Positions 1-7,494 of a stretch of DNA of 64,000 nt are shown here, in pieces. The notes below the pieces were generated by a model, which saw nothing but the letters and a program-made list of their open reading frames with translations, was not told the DNA's origin and did not search any database. This DNA is from Clostridium sp. AN503 (GTDB lineage: Bacteria > Bacillota > Clostridia > Lachnospirales > Lachnospiraceae): assembly GCF_040719375.1 (NCBI RefSeq), contig NZ_JBFDTP010000001.1, positions 1,302,001 to 1,366,000 on the forward strand, given 5' to 3'. Position numbers and translations under genes: made by a program. Numbering within the stretch: position 1 is the stretch's first letter; every line of letters starts with the position of its first letter.

Positions 1-24
1 GAACTTTATGAGGAGGAGAAGCAT

Positions 25-282
25 ATGTGTGACGCATTACGGAAATTGTTTGCGGATGAGCTGATTGAAAGTGAGCAGAAGGGTGCTGAAAAAGGTGATC
101 TTCTACGGTTGATCTCCCTTGTCTGCAAGAAGCTTGCAAAGGACCAGCCCATCGATGTGATCGCCGATGCCCTTGAATCCACACCCGAGCAGATCGCGCC
201 TGTCGTTGAGGCGGCTAAGGCTTTTGCCCCGGAGTATGACACGGAGAAGATCTATCAGGTTTTGGTTGGAAGTCAACAGTAA
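25..282 (+). CDS. Small hypothetical protein (85 aa)
   Basis: I do not recognise this with certainty. It is an 85-residue acidic, helical protein with a good ribosome site (GAGGAGGAG) ahead of its ATG. Its pattern, an E/K-rich stretch near residues 13-25 followed by LLRLISLVCKKLAK and an acidic helix pair, resembles the C-terminal tail of Rpn/PD-(D/E)XK-type transposase-like proteins common in Lachnospiraceae. The nuclease part would lie outside the window or be absent. It is convergent to pflA and nothing nearby suggests its function. It may be a free-standing tail remnant or a true small gene. Confidence 0.5.
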   Translation: MCDALRKLFADELIESEQKGAEKGDLLRLISLVCKKLAKDQPIDVIADALESTPEQIAPVVEAAKAFAPEYDTEKIYQVLVGSQQ

Positions 283-351
283 AAGTCCATAGACTGATAA
301 CGTAAAATGTGGCGGGGGAACAATCCCCTGCCACATTGATCCATGTAAAAT

Positions 352-1104
352 TTACGGTATTCCCGCCCGCGCATCGCGGATCCCTTTTAGTATCATCTTC
401 TTGGCGGCCAGCGCCTCGTCCTTTCCCAAAGGTCTTGTATCCTTAAGCGGATAGTCCATCCCCAGGTTTTGATATTTCACCTTGCCCATGTCGTGATAGG
501 GCAGTACATCCAGCGCTTTTACATTGCCGAGCGTGCCGATAAAACGCCCCAGCCGGTACAGCTCATTCTGGTCATAGGTGATCCCCGGGACCACCACATG
601 GCGGATCCACACGGGTACCGCCTTTTCATCCAGATAACGGGCAAATGCAAGGATCGGCTCAAGAGGCTGTCCGGTCAGTTTCCGGTGGCCTTCCGGGTCG
701 ATGTGTTTGATATCCAGCATGACTAAGTCGGTCACGGCCATCAGCCGGTCGAACCGCTCAAGGACTTCCGGGCGGTCCGGCTGGAATGTGATGCCGGAGG
801 TGTCCAGGCAGGTGTGGATGCCTCTCCGGGTCGCTTCTGCGAACAGCTCCGTCACAAAGCCGATCTGCACCAGTGGGTCGCCGCCGGTGCAGGTGATGCC
901 GCCCCTGCTGTAGAAGGAGCGGTTCTTTTCGTACTGGGCCATGATCTGCGCCACGGTCATCTCCGTACCGCCGCCGATCTTCCAGGTGTCGGGATTGTGG
1001 CAGTACTGGCACCGCATGGGGCATCCCTGCAGAAACACAACCAGACGGACACCGGGTCCGTCTACTGTGCCAAAACTCTCTATGGAATGGATGCGTCCAA
1101 CCAT
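352..1104 (-). CDS. pflA: Pyruvate formate-lyase activating enzyme (radical SAM)
   Basis: PflA uses a [4Fe-4S] cluster and S-adenosylmethionine to abstract hydrogen from the active-site glycine of pyruvate formate-lyase. The radical-SAM triad is visible as CQYCHNPDTW preceded by the first Cys in GCPMRC, and the N-terminus has the family pattern HSIESFGTVDGPGVR. The reading frame extends 21 codons further upstream, but the start at 1104 is preferred because AGGAGG sits just ahead of it; this gives 250 residues, the normal size. It is the last gene of the pfl - radical subunit - activase set, 26 bases after the radical subunit gene. Confidence 0.95.
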   Translation of the reverse strand: MVGRIHSIESFGTVDGPGVRLVVFLQGCPMRCQYCHNPDTWKIGGGTEMTVAQIMAQYEKNRSFYSRGGITCTGGDPLVQIGFVTELFAEATRRGIHTCLDTSGITFQPDRPEVLERFDRLMAVTDLVMLDIKHIDPEGHRKLTGQPLEPILAFARYLDEKAVPVWIRHVVVPGITYDQNELYRLGRFIGTLGNVKALDVLPYHDMGKVKYQNLGMDYPLKDTRPLGKDEALAAKKMILKGIRDARAGIP

Positions 1105-1129
1105 AAAACCGCCTCCTGGTTCTGAGAAT

Positions 1130-1375
1130 TTAGATATTGTCGTGGAAGGTACGGGAGATAACCTCATCCTGCTGCTCTTTGGTCAGCTTGATAAAGTTGA
1201 CCGCATAGCCGGATACCCGGACCGTAAGCTGCGGGTATTTCTCCGGATGCGCCTGAGCGTCCAGCAGAGTCTCCTTGGTAAATACATTTACATTTAAATG
1301 ATGTCCGCCCTTGGCGGCATAGCCGTCCAACAGGGACACCAGGTTGTCGATCTGAGCTTCGCTTGCATGTGCCAT
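1130..1375 (-). CDS. grcA: Autonomous glycyl-radical subunit of a split pyruvate formate-lyase (GrcA-like)
   Basis: This 81-residue protein equals the C-terminal radical domain of pyruvate formate-lyase. It carries the glycyl-radical loop RVSGYAVNF with Gly56 as predicted radical carrier, preceded by the GGHHLNVNV segment found just before that loop in full-length enzymes. In E. coli, YfiD/GrcA is a spare part that repairs oxygen-cleaved enzyme. Here the upstream pfl lacks its own radical domain, so this protein is probably an obligatory subunit. It has its own AGGAGG site and ATG, 63 bases after the pfl stop, so it is a separate cistron rather than a simple frameshift product. Confidence 0.9.
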   Translation of the reverse strand: MAHASEAQIDNLVSLLDGYAAKGGHHLNVNVFTKETLLDAQAHPEKYPQLTVRVSGYAVNFIKLTKEQQDEVISRTFHDNI

Positions 1376-1438
1376 AGTAGTATCCTCCTTATAAGTTGTA
1401 TCGTCAGTCAGTGTGTCATTTTAGTCCAGTTACGTCAA

Positions 1439-3535
1439 TCAGTTCCGGTCATCCAGCCCTTCCATCAGGTTCGGGATGGAGCAGGCAGTATCAACGCCGC
1501 ACTCTAAGTCCACATCGATATCGCCCATGAACAGCTGGTCCTCCTTGCCGAGTGCGCCCGGGATAATGGAGAAGGTATTGGAGATACCGTCCTGGGCATC
1601 CTTAAACGGCAGTTTTGCCACAGAAGCCAGGGATGCCACAGCGCCATGGGTATCGCGGCGGTGCATCGGGTTTGCTCCCGGCGCAAAGGCCTGTCCGCCT
1701 TTTCTTCCATCCGGGGTAGAGCCGGTAGCTTTACCATAAACCACGTTGGATGTGATTGTCAAGATGGAGGTTGTTGGGATGCCTCCGCGGTAGCAGTGGT
1801 TGCGTTTAATATAGTTCATAAAGGTGTGGACGATATCAACGGCGATCTGGTCAACCCGGTCGTCGTCGTTGCCGTATTTCGGGAAATCGCCCTCTACCTC
1901 GTAGTCCACAACGATGCCGTTCTCATCACGGACGGTCTTTACCTTTGCGTATTTGATCGCAGACAGGGAATCTGCCACAACGGAAAGACCGGCGATCCCG
2001 GTTGCGAACCAGCGGGTAACCTTGTGGTCGTGCAGGGCCATCTGGAGCTTTTCGTAGCTGTATTTGTCATGCATGTAGTGGATGATGTTCAGGCTGTTCA
2101 CATAAACGCCCGCAAGCCACTGCATCATGTCGTTGTAGCGGTCCATGACCTCATCGTAATCCAGGTACTCGGAAGTGATCGGACGGTACTTCGGGCCAAC
2201 CTGCTTTTTGCTGACCTCGTCCACGCCGCCGTTGATGGCGTACAGCAGGCACTTGGCCAGGTTTGCGCGGGCGCCGAAGAACTGCATCTCCTTACCGATC
2301 CGCATGGAAGATACGCAGCAGGCGATGGCATAGTCGTCGCCGTGGGTCACGCGCATCAAGTCGTCGTTCTCATACTGGACAGAAGAGGACTCGATGGAGG
2401 TCTTTGCGCAGAAGCGCTTAAAGTTCTCCGGTAGCCTGGTGGACCACAGGACTGTTAAGTTCGGTTCCGGAGCGGTGCCTAAGTTCTGCAGGGTGTGCAG
2501 GTAACGGTAGGACATTTTGGTGACCATATGGCGTCCGTCGATGCCCACGCCGCCGATGGATTCTGTTACCCAGGTCGGGTCGCCGGAGAACAGCGCGTTG
2601 TACTCCGGGGTACGTGCGAATTTCACCAGACGCAGCTTCATGATGAAGTGGTCGATGAACTCCTGGATCTGCTCCTCGGTGTATTTGCCCTCGGCCAGGT
2701 CACGCTCCGCGTAAATATCGATAAAGGTAGAGGTGCGTCCTAAGGACATGGCGGCGCCGTTCTGCTCCTTGACAGCCGCCAGATAGCCGAAATAGGTCCA
2801 CTGGATCGCTTCCTTTACATCTGCGGCTGGTTTGGAGATATCAAAGCCGTAGATATTTCCCAGCTCCTTCAGTTCTTTTAATGCACGGATCTGTTCGGAC
2901 AACTCCTCCCGGTCGCGGATGATCTCGGAATACATGGTGGTTCTGGTGGTAGCTTTCTGCTCCTCCTTATCCTCGATCAGACGGTCCACGCCGTAAAGCG
3001 CGATCCGGCGGTAGTCGCCGATGATACGTCCGCGGCCGTAAGCATCCGGCAGGCCGGTGATGATATGGCTGGAACGGCAGGCGCGCATCTCAGGAGTGTA
3101 AGCATCGAATACGCCCGCGTTGTGGGTTTTCCGGTGTTTGGTGAAAAATTCACTGATCTCCGGGTCCACCTGGTAGCCGTTGTCTGCGCAGGCCTTCTCA
3201 GCCATGCGGATACCGCCGTAGGGCTGCAGAGAACGCTTGAAGGGCTTGTCGGTCTGGAAGCCGACGATGGTTTCCTTATCCTGATCCAGGTAGCCGGGGC
3301 CGTGGGAAGTGATGGTGGAAATGATCCTGGTATCCATATCCAGGACTCCGCCTGCTTCCCGCTCTTTGTTGCTGAGATCCATGACCTGGTCCCAAAGTTC
3401 CAGGGTATTCCCCGTCGGGCCTGCAAGGAAGGAATCGTCACCGTCGTAAGGTGTATAGTTTTTCTGGATGAAGTCGCGCACGTTGATCTCGCGCTCCCAC
3501 ACACCAGGGGTGAATGATCTCCATTCGTTTTTCAT
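1439..3535 (-). CDS. pflB: Pyruvate formate-lyase catalytic subunit lacking the glycyl-radical domain
   Basis: Formate C-acetyltransferase converts pyruvate and CoA to acetyl-CoA and formate. The 698-residue product has the PFL barrel and the adjacent catalytic cysteines Cys406-Cys407 in the motif AIACCVSSMRIGKEM. Full-length enzymes have about 740-760 residues and end with a glycyl-radical loop near the C-terminus. This one ends at LMEGLDDRN, before that loop, which is encoded by the next gene. Start: ATG with GAGGTAGC upstream. Transcription appears to start from the promoter at 3618-3647, leaving a leader of about 75 bases. Confidence 0.93.
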   Translation of the reverse strand: MKNEWRSFTPGVWEREINVRDFIQKNYTPYDGDDSFLAGPTGNTLELWDQVMDLSNKEREAGGVLDMDTRIISTITSHGPGYLDQDKETIVGFQTDKPFKRSLQPYGGIRMAEKACADNGYQVDPEISEFFTKHRKTHNAGVFDAYTPEMRACRSSHIITGLPDAYGRGRIIGDYRRIALYGVDRLIEDKEEQKATTRTTMYSEIIRDREELSEQIRALKELKELGNIYGFDISKPAADVKEAIQWTYFGYLAAVKEQNGAAMSLGRTSTFIDIYAERDLAEGKYTEEQIQEFIDHFIMKLRLVKFARTPEYNALFSGDPTWVTESIGGVGIDGRHMVTKMSYRYLHTLQNLGTAPEPNLTVLWSTRLPENFKRFCAKTSIESSSVQYENDDLMRVTHGDDYAIACCVSSMRIGKEMQFFGARANLAKCLLYAINGGVDEVSKKQVGPKYRPITSEYLDYDEVMDRYNDMMQWLAGVYVNSLNIIHYMHDKYSYEKLQMALHDHKVTRWFATGIAGLSVVADSLSAIKYAKVKTVRDENGIVVDYEVEGDFPKYGNDDDRVDQIAVDIVHTFMNYIKRNHCYRGGIPTTSILTITSNVVYGKATGSTPDGRKGGQAFAPGANPMHRRDTHGAVASLASVAKLPFKDAQDGISNTFSIIPGALGKEDQLFMGDIDVDLECGVDTACSIPNLMEGLDDRN

Positions 3536-3617
3536 ATCGTGCTACCTCCTGAGTAAGTGTAATAATTGTGGGTGAATAGTTATAAGTGTAATAGTTATTA
3601 TGTTTGATTGCAAGCAA

Positions 3618-3647
3618 ATTATATATTGTATACAATGAACACGTCAA
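3618..3647 (-). promoter_or_regulatory. Predicted pfl promoter with a palindrome in the spacer
   Basis: Read on the minus strand, TTGACG (3642-3647) and TATAAT (3618-3623) are separated by 18 bases. The spacer contains the perfect 12-base palindrome ATTGTATACAAT (3625-3636), the position expected of a repressor operator. The motif resembles operators of GntR/FadR-type regulators; which protein binds it is unknown. Confidence 0.65.
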
Positions 3648-3674
3648 TAGATTTATTGAGAATGTTTTTCTTGT

Positions 3675-3692
3675 TTGTTAAAAAATACACAA
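3675..3692. promoter_or_regulatory. Rex-like redox operator, copy 1
   Basis: The 18-base site TTGTTAA-AAAA-TACACAA matches 12 of the 14 defined positions of the Rex consensus TTGTTAA-N4-TTAACAA. It lies 28 bases upstream of the pfl -35 element. Rex senses the NADH/NAD+ ratio and pfl is a known target class in Firmicutes. Assignment to Rex is inference. Confidence 0.45.
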
Positions 3693-3779
3693 TACTGGTT
3701 TGGCGGGCAGGACACCCCTGCGCTGATAAATATAAAATGTTTGATAATTTTCTAAAAATTATAGGAATATCAGCCTTGT

Positions 3780-3797
3780 TTGTTAAAAAATATACAA
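3780..3797. promoter_or_regulatory. Rex-like redox operator, copy 2
   Basis: TTGTTAA-AAAA-TATACAA is the second copy, part of a 24-base direct repeat (3671-3694 and 3776-3799, one mismatch). The two copies are 105 bases apart, about ten helical turns, which would put them on the same DNA face. It lies 35 bases ahead of the -35 element of the rightward operon, so it could influence both directions. Confidence 0.45.
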
Positions 3798-3832
3798 TAA
3801 AGTATTATTTAAGATAAAAACAAACAAATGTA

Positions 3833-3861
3833 TTGACAAATAGAATGCCATATAATATAGT
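3833..3861 (+). promoter_or_regulatory. Predicted promoter of the first glpA-like operon
   Basis: TTGACA (3833-3838) and TATAGT (3856-3861) are 17 bases apart in an AT-rich stretch. Transcripts would start near 3868 and begin with the operator-like motif at 3875-3898, followed by a GGAAGGAGGAA ribosome site and the GTG start at 3928. Confidence 0.6.
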
Positions 3862-3874
3862 GTTTTTAGAAATA

Positions 3875-3898
3875 TTTTTGTATGTTTTATCATACATA
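3875..3898. promoter_or_regulatory. Shared operator-like motif, copy 1
   Basis: The site contains the imperfect inverted repeat GTATG-TTTTAT-CATAC, flanked by T on the left. A nearly identical 20-base sequence (19 of 20 on the opposite strand) and two related copies occur ahead of the kinase operon at 7327-7417. This suggests one repressor, perhaps of the DeoR or GntR type, controls both operons. Confidence 0.5.
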
Positions 3899-3927
3899 TA
3901 TCTGGGCCAGATAGGAAGGAGGAACAA

Positions 3928-5694
3928 GTGTTAGATGAAATCCTGAAAATTATGACAGAGGATTTTCAGATGGAGGGCGCCGCTGCTGACGTAGATGACC
4001 GGAATATTGTAACTCTGCGCGGCATCTGCGGTTCCTGGCAGACCCTGGTGGACGTTGGACACAGGATCGCAAAGGTCCCCGGCGTGCGCAACGTGGTCAG
4101 CGACATGGAAGTGAGAGGACTGGAGATTCCCAGAAAAGACTATGGTGAATATGTCCGAAAAGGGAGGGAGGCCGGGGTCATTGACACGGCGGATGTGGTG
4201 ATCATCGGCGCAGGCGTGTCGGGCTGCGGGATCGCCAGAGAGCTGGCAAGGTATGATCTGAAGATCGTTGTTGTGGAGATGGGGGATGATGTTGCAAGCG
4301 CCGCCAGCAAGGCCAACAACGGCGATATCCATGCAGGCCATGCGGTCGCGCCCGGTACTCTGAAGGCGAAACTGAACGTGGAAGGAAACCGTATGTATAC
4401 CAGGTGGGCGAAGGAGCTGAATTTCCGCCTGGAGCGGTGTGGTTCCATGCGCGTGACAACCGAAGAAAGGCTGGTTCCCGGTATACAGAAGATGTATGAA
4501 ACCGCGGTCAAAAACGGGGTGGACGGAGCCAGGATGGTGAGCCACGAGGAGGCGGTTGAGCTGGACCCGAAGATCGGCGTTGAGCTGGAGCGCCTGGGCA
4601 AACGTGCCGCTGCCGCACTATGGCTTCCCTCCATGGGCGTTGTGGAGCCGTATGAGGTGGTTGTGGCGCTGGCGGAGAATGCGGCCAGGAACGGCGTTAA
4701 GTTCCTCCTCAACTGTACTGTAGGGGAGATCCTCCGGCGGGACGGGCAGGTGGAAGGCGTGGTGACGGAGCGCGGCATCATTAAGGCCAGCTATGTGATA
4801 AACTGCGCTGGTGTTTATGCAGATGAGATATCGGAGATGGCCGGGGACCGGTGCTATACGATCCATCCGAGAAAAGGGACCATAGCCATCCTGGATAAAG
4901 CATGCCCGCCGCTTTTTCGCGGAATGGGAGGCATCAGCACCCGGGAAGAGACAGTGAAAAAGAATGTGGAATCCAAGGGAGGCGGCATGTGCCTGACGCC
5001 TGAACACAATATCCTTTTGGGACCTTCTGCCACAGAGGTACCGGACAAGGAGGATGTAGATACCACACCGGAGGACTTAGCTTATGCCATGTCCAGAAAC
5101 TCCAATCCATATGTGGGATATGGAGATATCATCCGCATATTTGCAGGGACCAGGCCTGCTGACTTTAAAGAGGACTTTATCATTGAAATGTCTGACAGGA
5201 CCCACGGGTTTATCAATGTGGGAGCGATCCAGTCACCGGGGCTTGCGTCTGCTCCGGCGGTAGCGGAGATGACAGTGGGGATCTTGAAAGAGGACTGGGA
5301 AAAGACCCTTGGCCCGTTGGCGGAAAGACCAGGTTACGATCCGGTTGAACCTCCAAAAACAGAATTCCGCCATATGAGCCACGAAGAACAGGATGAACTG
5401 ATCAGAAAAGACCCCAGGTATGGAAAGGTGATCTGCCGTTGTGAACAGATCACGGAGGGGGAGATCCTGGACGCCATCCACTCCCGGATCGTGCCTGCCA
5501 GTATCGATGCGGTCAAAAGGCGGACCAGGGCAGGTATGGGGCGGTGCCAGGGAGGCTTCTGCCAGCCGCGGGTCTTAGAGCTCCTCGCCAGAGAGCTGGG
5601 AAAGGAGTGGGTGGAGATCACCCTGAAAGGAAAAGGCAGCAATGTGCTGGTGGAAGAAAACCGCAGTGAAACGAGAGGAGGCGCCTTCAGATGA
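3928..5694 (+). CDS. GlpA-like FAD-dependent dehydrogenase with N-terminal BON-like domain and BFD-type [2Fe-2S] domain
   Basis: This 588-residue flavoprotein has three parts. Residues about 1-75 look like a BON domain (NIVTLRGICGSW, VPGVRNVVSDMEV). Residues about 85-450 form a GlpA/LhgO-type oxidoreductase with the FAD-binding motif VVIIGAGVSGCGIARELARY. The C-terminus has a BFD-like cysteine set, CRCEQ followed by GRCQGGFC. It probably oxidises a polyol phosphate or hydroxy acid together with the next two genes. It starts with GTG after GGAAGGAGG. The second GlpA in this window (29590-31026) lacks the BON part. The exact substrate is unknown. Confidence 0.82.
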   Translation: MLDEILKIMTEDFQMEGAAADVDDRNIVTLRGICGSWQTLVDVGHRIAKVPGVRNVVSDMEVRGLEIPRKDYGEYVRKGREAGVIDTADVVIIGAGVSGCGIARELARYDLKIVVVEMGDDVASAASKANNGDIHAGHAVAPGTLKAKLNVEGNRMYTRWAKELNFRLERCGSMRVTTEERLVPGIQKMYETAVKNGVDGARMVSHEEAVELDPKIGVELERLGKRAAAALWLPSMGVVEPYEVVVALAENAARNGVKFLLNCTVGEILRRDGQVEGVVTERGIIKASYVINCAGVYADEISEMAGDRCYTIHPRKGTIAILDKACPPLFRGMGGISTREETVKKNVESKGGGMCLTPEHNILLGPSATEVPDKEDVDTTPEDLAYAMSRNSNPYVGYGDIIRIFAGTRPADFKEDFIIEMSDRTHGFINVGAIQSPGLASAPAVAEMTVGILKEDWEKTLGPLAERPGYDPVEPPKTEFRHMSHEEQDELIRKDPRYGKVICRCEQITEGEILDAIHSRIVPASIDAVKRRTRAGMGRCQGGFCQPRVLELLARELGKEWVEITLKGKGSNVLVEENRSETRGGAFR

Positions 5695-6941
5695 AACAAT
5701 TGCAATATGACATAGCGGTAATCGGGGGCGGCCCGGCGGGTCTGGCTGCGGCGCTTAAAGCAAAAAGCCTGGGAGCCGGACGGGTGGTCATCCTGGAACG
5801 GGATATGGAACTGGGCGGGATACTCCAGCAGTGTATCCACGATGGATTTGGGATCCACCGGTTCAATGAGAGGCTTTCTGGAGCCCAGTATGCCCAGCGG
5901 TTTATTGATGAGCTGGAGGGAAGCGGGATCGATGTGAAGCTGGATACCACAGTACTGGAGCTGACAGAGGATAAGATAATCTACGCCTGCAATCCGGCGG
6001 AGGGGATGCTGAAGCTGCAGTGCGGCGCGGTGATCCTCGCTATGGGCTGCAGGGAACGGACCGCCAGCCAGGTCCTGATATACGGTTCCCGTCCTGCGGG
6101 AGTACTGACGGCTGGAGCGGCCCAGAGATATATCAATATGGAAGGATATCTGCCAGGCAAAAAAGCGGTCATCCTGGGAAGCGGTGATATCGGCCTGATC
6201 ATGGCAAGACGGATGACGCTGGAGGGAATTGAGGTAGAGGGTGTATATGAAGTAATGTCCGCGCCCGGAGGCCTCACCAGAAATATTGTCCAGTGCCTGG
6301 ATGATTATGGGATTCCCCTTCATCTGTCGCACACAGTGGTGAAGATCAGAGGCAATAAGCGGGTAGAATCTGTTACGGTCTGCCAGGTGGATGAAAAGCG
6401 GGAACCGGTCCGGGGTACGGAACGGGAGATCCCATGTGACCTTTTGGTGCTTGCAGTTGGGCTGATCCCTGAGAATGAACTGTCCCGCGAGGCCGGCATC
6501 CAGATGGATGCAAAGACAAAAGGCCCGGTGGTGGACAATCACTTTATGACCAGTTGTCCGGGGATCTTTGCCTGTGGAAATGTAGCTGTGGTGTTTGATC
6601 TGGTAGACTATGTTTCCCAATCTGGGGAGATAGCCGCTTCGGGAGCGGTGAAATATCTGCGCGGGGAGCTGGCGGCTGCGCCTGGTTACCGAGAGACAAA
6701 GGCGGGAGCCGGGATGAACTTTGTAGTACCACAACGGCTGCGGTCAGACTGTACCGAGGAAGAAGTTACATTTTTCATGCGGGTCAAGGCTCCAGGGAAG
6801 AATGTTTCTCTCCAGTGTATGGTAGACGGTGAAATGATAAAGAAGGAGCGTCACAACTCCGTAGCGCCTCCGGAGATGCTGGCATCAAAGGTGCGTGTGG
6901 CGGGAGCCGGCATTCCTGAGTTTCGGATTGTGGAGGGATAG
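5691..6941 (+). CDS. GlpB-like NAD(P)/FAD-dependent oxidoreductase
   Basis: This 416-residue pyridine-nucleotide-disulfide-fold flavoprotein overlaps the GlpA-like gene by four bases (ATGA), a sign of coupled translation. The N-terminal FAD motif is IAVIGGGPAGLAAALKAKSL, a second nucleotide-binding motif VILGSGDIGLIMARRMTLEG lies near residue 160, and an FAD-closing GIFACGN motif lies near residue 287. Proteins of this type accompany GlpA in Clostridia and pass electrons from the dehydrogenase onward. It is closely similar to the gene at 31039-32325. Confidence 0.82.
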   Translation: MKQLQYDIAVIGGGPAGLAAALKAKSLGAGRVVILERDMELGGILQQCIHDGFGIHRFNERLSGAQYAQRFIDELEGSGIDVKLDTTVLELTEDKIIYACNPAEGMLKLQCGAVILAMGCRERTASQVLIYGSRPAGVLTAGAAQRYINMEGYLPGKKAVILGSGDIGLIMARRMTLEGIEVEGVYEVMSAPGGLTRNIVQCLDDYGIPLHLSHTVVKIRGNKRVESVTVCQVDEKREPVRGTEREIPCDLLVLAVGLIPENELSREAGIQMDAKTKGPVVDNHFMTSCPGIFACGNVAVVFDLVDYVSQSGEIAASGAVKYLRGELAAAPGYRETKAGAGMNFVVPQRLRSDCTEEEVTFFMRVKAPGKNVSLQCMVDGEMIKKERHNSVAPPEMLASKVRVAGAGIPEFRIVEG

Positions 6942-6943
6942 CC

Positions 6944-7306
6944 ATGGAAAACAGCACGTATACATGTATTGTCTGCCCTGTAAGCTGCACCATTGAGGTG
7001 AGCAGGGACAAAGACGGATATAAGACCAGCGGGAACCAGTGCAGGAGGGGAGAACGCTATGCCATAGCGGAGCATACTGAACCGGTGCGTATGGTGACAA
7101 CCACGGTGGTGATCAAAAATGCAGCGCTGCCAAGGCTGCCGGTGATTTCTGAGCGGGAGATACCAAAGGCAAAGATGAAAGAATGTCTCCAGGTACTGTA
7201 TGGGATTGAGGCGGAAGCCCCTGTAGTATGTGGGGATGTGGTCCTGGAGAATATTTGCGGTACCGGGGTCAATATCCTGGCTGCAAGGACGATGGGGAAA
7301 AAATAG
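6944..7306 (+). CDS. DUF1667 protein, third subunit of the GlpA/GlpB-like dehydrogenase
   Basis: This 120-residue cysteine-containing protein has CIVCPVSC at residues about 6-13 and NQCRRGERYA near residue 30, the layout of DUF1667. The family almost always follows GlpA/GlpB-like genes and may be a small metal- or Fe-S-binding electron-transfer subunit. It begins two bases after the GlpB-like stop codon. A second member, with a frameshift, ends the paralogous operon at 32327-32688. Confidence 0.85.
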   Translation: MENSTYTCIVCPVSCTIEVSRDKDGYKTSGNQCRRGERYAIAEHTEPVRMVTTTVVIKNAALPRLPVISEREIPKAKMKECLQVLYGIEAEAPVVCGDVVLENICGTGVNILAARTMGKK

Positions 7307-7326
7307 TGTTTTTTTTACGGAAATAG

Positions 7327-7346
7327 TACGATAAAACATACAAAAA
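7327..7346. promoter_or_regulatory. Shared operator-like motif, copy 2
   Basis: On the minus strand this reads TTTTTGTATGTTTTATCGTA, 19 of 20 identical to 3875-3894 on the plus strand. It lies between the DUF1667 gene and the kinase gene. Confidence 0.5.
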
Positions 7347-7356
7347 GTGCGGAGAA

Positions 7357-7380
7357 TTTGTATGCTTTAATATACATAAA
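7357..7380. promoter_or_regulatory. Shared operator-like motif, copy 3 (with core copy 4 at 7406-7417)
   Basis: TTTGTATGCTTTAATATACA with flanking bases matches copy 1 at 20 of 24 positions on the same strand. A further 12-base core, AAAACATACAAA, lies at 7406-7417 on the other strand. Three copies within 91 bases ahead of the kinase gene suggest cooperative control. Confidence 0.45.
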
Positions 7381-7494
7381 TAAACAGAAAGGAGGCGTAA
7401 TCTGCAAAACATACAAATGATCCTGCACTGATTGGGAACGCTTCAACCGGATGGGAGAAGCAGGCAAAAACCAGTATAGTGTAAAGGAGGAAAC

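Noticed and set aside
1376..1438. Pfl split explained as a sequencing frameshift
   Set aside because: A separate ATG with AGGAGG precedes the radical subunit and its N-terminus is extra sequence not expected in a continuous protein, so the gap is a real intercistronic region.
1646..2434. Plus-strand frame of 262 codons inside pfl
   Set aside because: Antisense to a conserved pfl with catalytic cysteines; Val/His/Asp-rich composition typical of shadow frames.
3671..3799. CRISPR-like repeat
   Set aside because: Only two copies with one mismatch and no unique spacers; better explained as operators.
5334..6734. Long minus-strand open frame (466 codons) over the GlpA/GlpB-like genes
   Set aside because: It is antisense to strongly recognised flavoenzyme genes, has no ribosome site and a low-complexity, His/Arg/Ser-rich product. 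It is a shadow of high-GC third positions.
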